From: Kangiella spongicola
GTDB taxonomy: Bacteria > Pseudomonadota > Gammaproteobacteria > Enterobacterales > Kangiellaceae
Assembly: GCF_003194565.2 (NCBI RefSeq)
Contig: NZ_QICH01000002.1
Location: 434,001 to 498,000, forward strand
Direction: 5' to 3'
Length of the DNA: 64,000 bases
A program made the position numbers and the translations under genes. Shown here in pieces: positions 1-7,742 of the stretch (within the stretch, counting starts at the first letter, position 1; each line of letters starts with the position of its first letter). The notes under the pieces are model-generated. The model saw only the letters and a list, made by a program, of their open reading frames with translations. It did no database searches and had not been told where the DNA came from.

Positions 1-258
1 GGATTTTTCTGTATCTTCAACAATGATTTGCGGTAGAGCCGATTCTACTTTTTTGCTGACCATTAAAGCTGCGGCGCCTTGTTTCTCCGCTACATCAATA
101 AACTCATGAGCATCGAAGCGCTCGCCAACCAGAGCAATAAACAAAGCGCCAGTACAGTCTGCGCGACTGTCTGTTAGTACCTTTTCAATGGTTAAGTCAG
201 CACCGACTAACTCTCCAGCACAGAACTCTGCAATAGCAGATAACTTCAACGGAATCAT
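1..258 (-). CDS. murF: UDP-N-acetylmuramoyl-tripeptide--D-alanyl-D-alanine ligase, N-terminal part (MurF)
   Basis: The first 86 codons of MurF, cut by the window edge. MurF adds D-Ala-D-Ala to the UDP-MurNAc-tripeptide in the cytoplasm, the last nucleotide-linked step of peptidoglycan precursor synthesis. My translation of the minus strand starts MIPLKLSAIAEF and contains TDSRAD, LFIALVGERFDAHEF and an Ala-rich segment followed by LMVSKK, the usual MurF N-terminal substrate-binding domain. The ATP-binding and C-terminal domains lie outside. The ATG overlaps the murE stop by 4 bp (ATGA), so translational coupling is likely. Identification rests on homology by eye and on gene order. Confidence 0.92.
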   Translation of the reverse strand, partial: MIPLKLSAIAEFCAGELVGADLTIEKVLTDSRADCTGALFIALVGERFDAHEFIDVAEKQGAAALMVSKKVESALPQIIVEDTEKS

Positions 259-1802
259 ACTAAGTCCTCCATCAAAGCTTTCACTGACTCAAGATCGCTA
301 TAATCAATTTTTTCAGTGCCGATGACCTGGTAATCTTCGTGACCTTTACCTGCGACTAAGATCATGTCCTGTGGCTTGGCGTGCTCAAGTGCATATTTAA
401 TAGCTTCGAAACGACTGCTAATGTACGGCGTCTCTTGATTTGTCATGCCTTGGCGAATCATGCTAACAATCTCGTCGCGCTCTTCGGTGCGCGGATTATC
501 GTCAGTAATAATCACTTTATCTGCGGTAGCTTCCGCTACCTTGCCCATGATGGCGCGCTTAGAGCTATCACGATCGCCACCGCAGCCGAAAATTGCCCAA
601 ACGTCGCCTTCATCACAATGTGCTTTCAATGCTTGGATCGCTTTTTCGAGTGCATCAGGGGTATGCGCATAATCCACAACAACTGTGGCTTTACCGTCGG
701 CGTTGAACTGATGCATTCTGCCTGGAACCGAGCGTGCCGAGTTTAGCGCCACAATCCACTTGTTACTATCGCCAAGCATCGCACCTAAAGCGCCAGCGAC
801 AGCCATTAAATTCGATAAGTTAAACTGCCCAAGTAACTCTGAGTGTAACTTGGCGCTGCCCCAAGGCGTGTGTAAATCTGCCTTTAAGCCATTCAAGCTC
901 AGTTCAACCTGATCACTTGTAATCCAGTTTTCGATATTAAGCTCAGAGTTTTGACCCGCCTGGCTATAAGCAATCTTTTTGCATTTAATAGCATCGTCTT
1001 GTAATAAACGACGACCGTATTCATCGTCAGCGTTTATCACCGCAGCTTTCAAATCTTTTTTCAGGAACAACTCGCGCTTGGCTTGGAAGTAAGACTCCAT
1101 ATCACCGTGATAATCAAGGTGATCAACCGACAAATTGGTGAATACTACAACGCTAAATTCAACACCGTTAATGCGACCTTGCTGCAAACCATGGGAAGAA
1201 ACTTCCATCGTCATGTAATGATTTTTCTGCTGCAGGTACTCGCCGCAAATACGCTGCAACGAAACTGGGTCTGGCGTGGTGTTAGTCGTCGCCTTCAAAG
1301 CAGTCGGGTTGCCGTTACCGATGGTGCTTAGCATTAATGTAGGGTAGTTCAAAAACTCCAACGCCTGCGCTAATAAATAGCAACAACTGGTTTTACCGTT
1401 AGTTCCCGTTATGCCTGTTACAGACATTTTTCGTGTAGGGTTACCGTAAAAACGTGCTGCAATATCGCCACTGGCTTGCACTAAATCTGTCACTGCAATA
1501 AGTGGGATGCCTTTTAAGATCGATACATCACCACCGCTTTCAACAAACTCTTCCAAACCATTTTTTTCTGCAACTATCACCGCTGCGCCAGCTTTTACAG
1601 CTTGGGTCATATAAGCGCGGCCATCGGTCGCTAAACCTGGATATGCAATGAAGAGCGAGCCGTCTGTGATTGCTCGACTGTCTAAACTCACATTTGTAAC
1701 TTCGATTGAGCCGAGCTCACCAAGTTGCTCTTTACTGATAACTTTTTTCAATACTTTTGACAGCGCTTGAGCCTTAAAGCTATTCGCTTTGGCATTAGTC
1801 AT
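255..1802 (-). CDS. murE: UDP-N-acetylmuramoyl-L-alanyl-D-glutamate--2,6-diaminopimelate ligase
   Basis: Cytoplasmic ATP-dependent ligase that adds meso-diaminopimelate to UDP-MurNAc-L-Ala-D-Glu. 515 residues, slightly above the usual 490-500. The P-loop GTNGKTS is at residues 133-139, preceded by the uridine-binding N-terminal domain (SLDSRAI near 40). The central domain carries the TTPDP and HGL segments. The C-terminal motif DNPRTEE is the DNPR signature of meso-DAP-adding enzymes, as opposed to lysine-adding ones. It overlaps ftsI by 8 bp and murF by 4 bp, so it is an internal gene of the dcw operon. Confidence 0.97.
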   Translation of the reverse strand: MTNAKANSFKAQALSKVLKKVISKEQLGELGSIEVTNVSLDSRAITDGSLFIAYPGLATDGRAYMTQAVKAGAAVIVAEKNGLEEFVESGGDVSILKGIPLIAVTDLVQASGDIAARFYGNPTRKMSVTGITGTNGKTSCCYLLAQALEFLNYPTLMLSTIGNGNPTALKATTNTTPDPVSLQRICGEYLQQKNHYMTMEVSSHGLQQGRINGVEFSVVVFTNLSVDHLDYHGDMESYFQAKRELFLKKDLKAAVINADDEYGRRLLQDDAIKCKKIAYSQAGQNSELNIENWITSDQVELSLNGLKADLHTPWGSAKLHSELLGQFNLSNLMAVAGALGAMLGDSNKWIVALNSARSVPGRMHQFNADGKATVVVDYAHTPDALEKAIQALKAHCDEGDVWAIFGCGGDRDSSKRAIMGKVAEATADKVIITDDNPRTEERDEIVSMIRQGMTNQETPYISSRFEAIKYALEHAKPQDMILVAGKGHEDYQVIGTEKIDYSDLESVKALMEDLV

Positions 1803-3561
1803 GATTGCCCCCTCGCTGTCCCACGCCAGCTGTCACAGTGGCTATGGCTGGTTGTTTCAGCTCACCATCAGGAGCGACGTTTAATAAGTGCAAAGCTGTA
1901 TCTGCGACTTTAGCGAACACTGGCGCTGATACTGTACCGCCGTAATAGCTATCGCCCGCAGGCTCATCGACCATCACCACGATGGCAAACTTTGGATCAG
2001 TTGCTGGCACTAATCCGGCAAAATAAGTCACATATTCATCGCCATAACCGCCACGTACTGCTTTACGCGAGGTACCGGTTTTACCAGCAACGCGATAACC
2101 ATCAACACGAGCGCGTGTACCGGTACCACCTTTTTGCGTGACTTGCTCCATCATTGCCACCACGGCAGTTGCAATTTCTGGCTCAATCACACGCTCACCA
2201 GGAATTTCTTCGCCTTGTGCACGCTTTAGCAATGTTGGATTACGTTTAATGCCGCCAGAGCCCAAAATTGAATAGGCCTGCGCTAGCTGAATAGGCGTCA
2301 CCATAAAGCCGTAGCCGTATGACCATGTGGCTTTTTCATGACGTGACCAGTTCGGTCTGGGCATCAACTTACCATCTGCTTCACCCTGAATTCCAAGGCC
2401 AGTCTCGACGCCAAAACCGACACTGTATAAAGTGCTCAAGAACTCTTCATCGCTAAGCTCTAACGCAATTTTCGCCACACCCATGTTGCTGGATTTTTTT
2501 ATAATGCCATCAAGCGTTAAAACACCGTAGTTACGGTGGTCTCGAACATAGGCATAATCTAAGAACATGCGCCCTGGCGAAGTATCAATGGTCGAGTTAA
2601 CGTTAAACTTACCGCTGGTTAAGCCGCTGACTACAGTTAATGGTTTAACAGTTGAGCCCGGCTCGAACATGTCAGTAATCGAACGGTTGCGCGTTAATTC
2701 TGGCAATCGACTGTCTGAGCGGTTAGGGTTAAATGACGGCTGACTAGCCATTGCCAACACTTCACCAGTATCGACATCCAGTACCACTACAGAACCACCT
2801 TTGGCGCCATTCGATAAAACCGCACTCTTTAATTCTTTATAAGCTGCCGCTTGGATTCGTGAATCAATACTAAGTTGTAGATCGTTTCCTTGCTCCGCTT
2901 GCGCTAAGACACCGCGCTCTTCGACTACGCGACGGTATAGATCTACGACAACTTTTTCTTTGCCAGGCTTACCTGTTAAGAATGTATCGAATGCTTTCTC
3001 GACGCCTTCTAAGCCTTTGTCATCAACGCCGGTAAAGCCAACGACGTGCGCTGTGACTTCTGCGCTTGGGTAATAACGGCGATACTCGGTTTTAAAATTC
3101 ACGCCGTTAATATCTAAGCGTTTAATGTACAAGGCGACATTAGGGTCAACTTGGCGCTCCAACCATACGTCACGACGTTGCGAGCGATTCATAACCCATT
3201 GGTTTAATTCGTCTTCGTCTCGTTTTAGTGCTGCCGCGAACGCTTTCCACTCTTTGCTTTGTAGAATATTCGGCGTTTCAAGTAAGCGCTTTATATCTAG
3301 CGTGATTGACTCAGAAGGTACTGAGCGCGCTAGCTCAACACCATTACGATCAACAATCAGACCACGGTGGCTAGAAATACCTTTCACCCGCATGGAGCGA
3401 GAATCGCCAGCTTTGGCTAAATCTTCAGCATTAACCACTTGTAGGTAAGCCGCACGCCCCATTAGAGCAAAGAAACCGCACAGCAATACTACGATCATGA
3501 CGTAATAACGCCATGTGCATAGTGGTACTGTTTTCACTTTACGGTTTCTAACTTTTTTCAT
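1795..3561 (-). CDS. ftsI: Septal peptidoglycan D,D-transpeptidase FtsI (PBP3)
   Basis: Class B penicillin-binding protein that cross-links septal peptidoglycan in the divisome with FtsW. 588 residues. A short basic cytoplasmic tail is followed by one membrane span at about residues 19-40, then the pedestal domain (DRNGVELA near 71). The transpeptidase domain has the catalytic serine in STVK (303-306), SSN at 357-359 and KTGT at 494-497, so all three active-site motifs are intact. The C-terminus ends in a Gly-rich GQRGGNHD. It lies 49 bp downstream of ftsL and overlaps murE by 8 bp. Confidence 0.97.
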   Translation of the reverse strand: MKKVRNRKVKTVPLCTWRYYVMIVVLLCGFFALMGRAAYLQVVNAEDLAKAGDSRSMRVKGISSHRGLIVDRNGVELARSVPSESITLDIKRLLETPNILQSKEWKAFAAALKRDEDELNQWVMNRSQRRDVWLERQVDPNVALYIKRLDINGVNFKTEYRRYYPSAEVTAHVVGFTGVDDKGLEGVEKAFDTFLTGKPGKEKVVVDLYRRVVEERGVLAQAEQGNDLQLSIDSRIQAAAYKELKSAVLSNGAKGGSVVVLDVDTGEVLAMASQPSFNPNRSDSRLPELTRNRSITDMFEPGSTVKPLTVVSGLTSGKFNVNSTIDTSPGRMFLDYAYVRDHRNYGVLTLDGIIKKSSNMGVAKIALELSDEEFLSTLYSVGFGVETGLGIQGEADGKLMPRPNWSRHEKATWSYGYGFMVTPIQLAQAYSILGSGGIKRNPTLLKRAQGEEIPGERVIEPEIATAVVAMMEQVTQKGGTGTRARVDGYRVAGKTGTSRKAVRGGYGDEYVTYFAGLVPATDPKFAIVVMVDEPAGDSYYGGTVSAPVFAKVADTALHLLNVAPDGELKQPAIATVTAGVGQRGGNHD

Positions 3562-3610
3562 GCTCTTTATATACCGTGCCTTTATTTCTCTTTGTCGTTA
3601 CTTTTTGCCG

Positions 3611-3979
3611 CTACTCTTTGCCCCGTAGGGATGGCTTCATAATTATTTCGTCTTCTGTATCCGTGTGTTTCATCTGCAGTTTTTCCTGCGCCAGCTTCTC
3701 GACTCGACTGTGATCGGCTAAAGCGCTTTGCTCTAAACGCAGTTTTTGCCACTGCAAATCCAACGCTGTTTGTTCGTCTTGCAACTTTTTAAACTCTATC
3801 GTTGCCTGGCGTAACTGGTGTGTTTGGTGGGCCACTGTAATCGCTGAAATGACCACGACTACGCCTAACAACATCACACCAAAGCGTCGGCCAAAAACTG
3901 CAATCAAACTATAAAAAGGCCATAAGCTGTTGGTTTCTTTAACCTTTTTCTTAGCGGAGCTATTTTTGCTTGCGCTCAA
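3611..3979 (-). CDS. ftsL: Cell division protein FtsL
   Basis: Small bitopic divisome protein that forms a complex with FtsB and FtsQ and links early and late division steps. 122 residues: a basic Ser/Lys-rich cytoplasmic N-terminus, one membrane span at about residues 33-50 (GVMLLGVVVVISAITVA), then a periplasmic coiled coil with heptad hydrophobics (about 55-105). The sequence is poorly conserved, as is usual for FtsL. The call relies on this architecture plus its place between rsmH (4 bp overlap) and ftsI. Confidence 0.9.
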   Translation of the reverse strand: MSASKNSSAKKKVKETNSLWPFYSLIAVFGRRFGVMLLGVVVVISAITVAHQTHQLRQATIEFKKLQDEQTALDLQWQKLRLEQSALADHSRVEKLAQEKLQMKHTDTEDEIIMKPSLRGKE

Positions 3980-4920
3980 GAAATCTTCTCCGCTACACGC
4001 ATAACCGCGCTTCGCGCGCGGTTATTTCTTTCTAACTCTTGGTCACCTGCCTTGGTGAACTTGCCGACTTTTTTCATCCGGCGATTTATCATGTCCTCTG
4101 TCACCGGTAAGCCAGGCGGAAAATCCTGGCCTTTTTCCTGCTTCTGTATAAATCGTTTGACCATTCGATCTTCTAACGAATGGAAACTGATGGCGACTAA
4201 TCGGCCACCGACTTTCAAGCAATTAAGCGATTGCTCCAAAGTATCTTTTAAGTCATCCAACTCGCGGTTTACCGCAATACGAATTGCTTGAAAACAGCGA
4301 GTTGCTGGGTGCTTATGCTTTTCCCAGCGTGGATGTGCCTCTTTTATAATGGCCGCTAATTCTAAAGTGCGGCTAATAGGGGCTTTTTGTCGCTTCTCAA
4401 TGATCGCTCTCGCGATTCGTTTGGCGTAACGTTCTTCGCCAAAAGTCTTAAACGCCCAAACCATGTCTTCTTCATCGGTTTGTGCTATCCATTCTGCCGC
4501 CGTTTGTCCGCGCGTCGTGTCCATACGCATATCCAACGGGCCGTCTTGCATAAAGCTAAAGCCGCGCTCTGCTTGATCGAGCTGAGGCGATGAAACCCCA
4601 AGATCCATCATAATTCCGTCGATGTTGCCAACTAATCCTTTATCGCTAACCTTTTGTTCTAAAAGGGAAAAGCTTTCATGAATAATTTCAAATCGCGCGT
4701 CTTCTTGTTCTAACGCTTGTCCCTCTTTTATTGCTTGTGGATCTTTATCAAAGGCCATTAAACGGCCTTTGTCCGAAAGCATAGACAAGACTGCTCGGCT
4801 ATGGCCACCACGGCCAAAGGTACAGTCGATGTATATACCGTCAGGATTGATCACCAGAGCCTCCACTGCCTCATCTAGTAGAACCGAATCGTGCGCAGCT
4901 TTTTCATGCTTTGATTTCAT
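3976..4920 (-). CDS. rsmH: 16S rRNA (cytosine(1402)-N4)-methyltransferase RsmH
   Basis: SAM-dependent methyltransferase that puts the N4-methyl on C1402 of 16S rRNA; RsmI, also in this window, adds the 2'-O-methyl to the same residue. 314 residues, standard length. The SAM-binding segment DCTFGRGGHS is at about residues 33-42, followed by DKDPQAI. The catalytic-domain segments MDLGVSSPQLD and the C-terminal SFHSLEDR are typical. It lies 2 bp after mraZ and overlaps ftsL by 4 bp. Confidence 0.97.
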   Translation of the reverse strand: MKSKHEKAAHDSVLLDEAVEALVINPDGIYIDCTFGRGGHSRAVLSMLSDKGRLMAFDKDPQAIKEGQALEQEDARFEIIHESFSLLEQKVSDKGLVGNIDGIMMDLGVSSPQLDQAERGFSFMQDGPLDMRMDTTRGQTAAEWIAQTDEEDMVWAFKTFGEERYAKRIARAIIEKRQKAPISRTLELAAIIKEAHPRWEKHKHPATRCFQAIRIAVNRELDDLKDTLEQSLNCLKVGGRLVAISFHSLEDRMVKRFIQKQEKGQDFPPGLPVTEDMINRRMKKVGKFTKAGDQELERNNRARSAVMRVAEKIS

Positions 4921-4922
4921 GC

Positions 4923-5378
4923 TTAAAACGCCAGGTCCGGTAAATTTTCAGTATCTAATGGAGCATCACCTAACGCAGCCACATCTTCCTCAATCTTCTT
5001 GTGCCAGTTGCTTTCGTTCCAGATCTGGAAGGTTTTGCCTTGGCCCGCTAATAACACTTCTTTTTCAAGATGTGCGTATTCACGAAGAACAGGAGGTAGT
5101 AGAATGCGGCCGTTGCCATCGATTTCATGCTCTGAAGCATGCCCGAGCAACATACGCTTAATACGACGTTGATTAGGATCAGTATTGGAAAAAGTATCTA
5201 AAGTGGTTTCGAGTTGTTCCCATTGGGGAAGCGGGAAAAGCAATAAGCACGGGTCAAACAGGTCAATAGTCACCACGATTTGGTTAGCGCAAGCATCATG
5301 AAAACGCGAACGGTACTTCGCCGGAATGGCGATTCGACCTTTCGCGTCCATATTAATTGCTGTTGCGCCTCTAAACAT
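4923..5378 (-). CDS. mraZ: Transcriptional regulator MraZ
   Basis: First gene of the dcw operon. MraZ is an AbrB-like ring-forming DNA-binding protein that represses its own operon through short repeats upstream. 151 residues. The two SpoVT/AbrB-type half-domains are visible: MDAKGRIAIPAKYR near residue 10 and the matching IDGNGRILLPPVLRE near 86. Its likely target, five 10-bp repeats of GTGKN type, overlaps the promoter at 5558-5607. The 5' leader is about 220 nt and contains a long hairpin. Confidence 0.96.
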   Translation of the reverse strand: MFRGATAINMDAKGRIAIPAKYRSRFHDACANQIVVTIDLFDPCLLLFPLPQWEQLETTLDTFSNTDPNQRRIKRMLLGHASEHEIDGNGRILLPPVLREYAHLEKEVLLAGQGKTFQIWNESNWHKKIEEDVAALGDAPLDTENLPDLAF

Positions 5379-5434
5379 TGGCTTCTTTAACCCCGATTAA
5401 CTCGACTGTTGCATCATTAAGGGCTACTTTAGGT

Positions 5435-5493
5435 AAGAGTCTTGAAAGAGAGTTGCTAGGAGAGAGTATTAGCAAGACTCTTTCAAGGGTCTT
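5435..5493 (-). other. Long hairpin in the mraZ leader
   Basis: Within the untranslated leader of mraZ, CTTGAAAGAG at 5441-5450 pairs with CTCTTTCAAG at 5478-5487. The stem continues inward through TTGCTA/TAGCAA (5453-5458 with 5470-5475) and partly outward to about 5435/5493. Loop of 11 nt. No T-run follows on the minus strand, so it is not a standard intrinsic terminator. A role in mRNA stability or attenuation of the dcw operon is possible but is inference. Confidence 0.6.
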
Positions 5494-5557
5494 ATTTTAA
5501 AGCTCGCCATCAGTAATGATGGTTTGTTACCACGCTCAGTAAATCGTTTTGATCGTC

Positions 5558-5634
5558 ACTGATCCTCTACGATCCACTTTGCGACACTTTTCTCCACTTC
5601 TCTACACTATATGAAGTTTAGGTGTTTTTTGCAA
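5558..5634 (-). promoter_or_regulatory. mraZ promoter and five-repeat MraZ operator
   Basis: On the minus strand a -35 TTGCAA (5629-5634), a 17-bp spacer and a -10 TATAGT (5606-5611) form a strong sigma-70 promoter. Immediately downstream are five tandem 10-bp units: GTGTAGAGAA, GTGGAGAAAA, GTGTCGCAAA, GTGGATCGTA and GAGGATCAGT, covering 5607 down to 5558. MraZ boxes in enterobacteria are likewise G-rich repeats at 10-bp spacing. The repeats cover the start point, so repression by occlusion is expected. Confidence 0.8.
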
Positions 5635-5671
5635 GGCAAATATGCATGGAAAATGTGAAAAATGTCCTTAT

Positions 5672-5832
5672 TTGACAATCACTTAGAGGAAGTTAGTTAG
5701 CACTAACAAACAGCAAAAAATAAAAGCGAGATTTTTCATTGAATTAGCGTTATAAGTTAGAAACTACTTTAAGTTAAGAAGATGGGCAGAGTCATTTCTG
5801 CTGGATGATTCGCCTAAAAATAGGCGATTTTT
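5672..5832 (+). ncRNA. Possible small RNA or orphan transcript ending in a terminator
   Basis: In the 660-bp gap between mraZ and the glutaminase, an intrinsic terminator on the plus strand (TCGCCTA, loop AAAA, TAGGCGA, then TTTTT; 5810-5832) has no plus-strand gene upstream of it. A perfect TTGACA at 5672-5677 could be the -35 of a short transcript, but the -10 region (AGTTAG) is poor. No ORF with a ribosome binding site lies between. The terminator is well supported; the RNA itself is only a candidate. Nothing else is seen in 5833-6041 except a TATAAA (5954-5959) that may serve the next gene. Confidence 0.3.
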
Positions 5833-6041
5833 GACCAAAAGTGAGGATAAATTTACATTTCACAGAGTGAAGCTCGCTTTTCCCTGTGCCTCCTTTCTCA
5901 TTGCTATTAATAATGGTTTCAAAGCCAGTAGCAGGAGGAAATGTAGTCTTTTGTATAAAATCTAAGTCTCACAGCTCAATACCTAGCAATCTAGGCTAGA
6001 GTTGCTTAGACTGATGGCATCGCTTATCAAAACTTAACGCT

Positions 6042-6992
6042 ATGAATTACAAAGAGATTTTTGAACAAATTAGCGAAGAACTCAGAGACTTTGACGAGAT
6101 TGGGCAAGTTGCAACCTATATCCCTGCCCTAGCTAAAGCGAACCCCAATAAATTTGGCATGTATTTGGTCACCGAGGAAGGTCATGAGTATGATCATGGC
6201 GATATCCATGAAAACTTTTCTATTCAGAGTATTTCAAAGGTTCTTTCACTGGTCTACGCTTTCAAGTTAGTAGGTACTGACTTATGGAGGCGTGTTGGCG
6301 TCGAGCCGTCGGGCAGTCCATTTAACTCTTTAGTGCAGCTCGAGTACGAACAAGGTATCCCAAGAAATCCGCTCATCAACGCCGGTGCTATCGTTGTTTG
6401 CGACATTTTAGTGAGTCAGCTCGACAATCCTTATCAAGAATTTATCGAGTTCGTGCGTAAGCTTTCTGGTAATCCATCGATCGATTACTGTGAAGAAACT
6501 GCCCAGTCGGAAAAAGAATGTGGTTTTAAGAACAACGCCCACATCAACCTGATGAAGTCTTATGGCAATATCGAAAACGACGTTGATGAAGTCCTAGACT
6601 TGTACTTCCATCTCTGCTCGATTGAAATGAGCTGTAAAGATCTGGCGCAAACCTTTATGTTCTTGGCCAGAAGTGGAAAAAACCCGCTAAATAATGAACG
6701 CATACTTACCGCACAAGAAACCAAGCGTATTAATGCCATCATGTTGCTTTGTGGTTTTTATGATGAAGCTGGCGAGTTTGCCTTTAAAGTTGGGCTCCCA
6801 GGAAAAAGTGGCGTTGGTGGCGGGATTGTTGCTATTTACCCCGATCAATACAGTATTGCGGTATGGAGCCCTGGTTTGAATAGTAAGGGGAATTCGAGCA
6901 AAGGGATCAAGGCGTTAGAGCTCTTTACCACCATCACCCAGTCCAACGTTTTCGGCCCAACACCACTTTTCGATGAACTAGAATACGACTAA
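6042..6992 (+). CDS. glsA: Glutaminase A
   Basis: Serine-dependent glutaminase of the beta-lactamase-like fold that hydrolyses glutamine to glutamate and ammonia; in enterobacteria YbaS supports acid resistance. 316 residues. The catalytic SxxK is Ser63-Ile-Ser-Lys66 in QSISKV, followed by NPLINAGAI (substrate-binding Asn) and the C-terminal GVGGGIVA signature. No strong Shine-Dalgarno precedes the ATG. It sits in the accessory stretch between mraZ and rnpB, which are neighbours in Pseudomonas, so it was probably inserted here. Confidence 0.95.
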   Translation: MNYKEIFEQISEELRDFDEIGQVATYIPALAKANPNKFGMYLVTEEGHEYDHGDIHENFSIQSISKVLSLVYAFKLVGTDLWRRVGVEPSGSPFNSLVQLEYEQGIPRNPLINAGAIVVCDILVSQLDNPYQEFIEFVRKLSGNPSIDYCEETAQSEKECGFKNNAHINLMKSYGNIENDVDEVLDLYFHLCSIEMSCKDLAQTFMFLARSGKNPLNNERILTAQETKRINAIMLLCGFYDEAGEFAFKVGLPGKSGVGGGIVAIYPDQYSIAVWSPGLNSKGNSSKGIKALELFTTITQSNVFGPTPLFDELEYD

Positions 6993-7077
6993 ACGCAACC
7001 TAATTATAGTCAATGTCTCACAAAAGCTTCATCGTTTAGCTCTTTAGAATCCAAAGTGCTTATTGTTTAATAATGAC

Positions 7078-7262
7078 TAAGCCAAAGGACAGGCTGAGCT
7101 CACAAGGAAGCGAGCACAAGGAAGAAGATTACGCCAAGGAATGTGGCAATTAAGGACTAAGCTCAGGATGAGCACTCTATGGAAAGAGTCCTAAGGAAGG
7201 GAAAGCTCGATAAGAGCATGTTGATCAAATAGGGAGTTGTGTTGGATGTGCAACTCCCTATC
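7078..7262 (+). ncRNA. CsrB/RsmZ-type regulatory RNA (candidate)
   Basis: About 185 nt carrying eleven GGA motifs (GGA starting at 7087, 7106, 7120, 7138, 7154, 7166, 7181, 7195, 7200, 7233 and 7244). Most lie in short hairpin loops: GCTC-AGGAT-GAGC (7161-7173), GCCA-AGGAATG-TGGC (from 7133), ACTC-TATGGAAA-GAGT (from 7174) and GCC-AAAGGACA-GGC (7081-7094). This is the hallmark of RNAs that sequester CsrA/RsmA. A promoter TTTAGA (7043-7048), 17 bp, TTTAAT (7066-7071) puts the start near 7078. The 3' end is a strong stem ATAGGGAGTTG/CAACTCCCTAT with TTGGATG in its loop, but no U-run follows, so the end point is uncertain. Confidence 0.75.
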
Positions 7263-7317
7263 AACATAACCCAACCTTAAGGGAAATGAACGATAGACCA
7301 AGTAAAAGGAATTTATT

Positions 7318-7548
7318 ATGGCGATAAAACTAATCCATAAATACCAAGGCTGGTGGGATTCTAGCCGCAACCGTGGTCACTTCTGGTTCACCTATTACGA
7401 CAACTCCCGCGAAAAAAGTGTTTCCGTTAATGGTCAAGACTTTCAAATCATGATGGATATGCTCCGTAATGAACAACCGGTCTACGGTGATCATACTCGC
7501 GGTCTAGTCACAACCCAATCTGAAGAAGTTGGCGAAGAAGAGTCATAA
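7318..7548 (+). CDS. Small protein of unknown function (76 aa)
   Basis: I do not recognise a family. 76 residues, Trp/Tyr/Phe-rich in the first half (YQGWWDSSRNRGHFWF) with an acidic end (EEVGEEES). No signal peptide or membrane span. A good Shine-Dalgarno (AAAGGA, about 7 nt before the ATG) and a terminator-like stem downstream support it as a real gene. It begins 56 nt after the CsrB-like RNA; since that RNA lacks a clear terminator, read-through into this gene is possible. Confidence 0.7.
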   Translation: MAIKLIHKYQGWWDSSRNRGHFWFTYYDNSREKSVSVNGQDFQIMMDMLRNEQPVYGDHTRGLVTTQSEEVGEEES

Positions 7549-7588
7549 ACTCGATAAAGATCTCTTTGCCAGTTTTAATTCAGCGCTA

Positions 7589-7651
7589 CAGCCAGCGCAG
7601 CCTTAATCGGCAACAATTTACCCCCTATAGTTATTGCGCTGGCTGATTTTT
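7589..7651 (+). terminator. Terminator with long loop after the 76-aa gene
   Basis: A perfect 11-bp stem CAGCCAGCGCA (7589-7599) / TGCGCTGGCTG (7635-7645) is followed by ATTTTTAT. The 35-nt loop is unusually long for an intrinsic terminator, but the GC-rich stem and T-tract fit. Confidence 0.6.
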
Positions 7652-7742
7652 ATCTTATATTTTTACCAACCCATAAAATGCTCTTTGCTAAAATATAAAG
7701 CCTCGGGCAAACTATAGTGACGCCTAGAAACAAAAACAAAAC

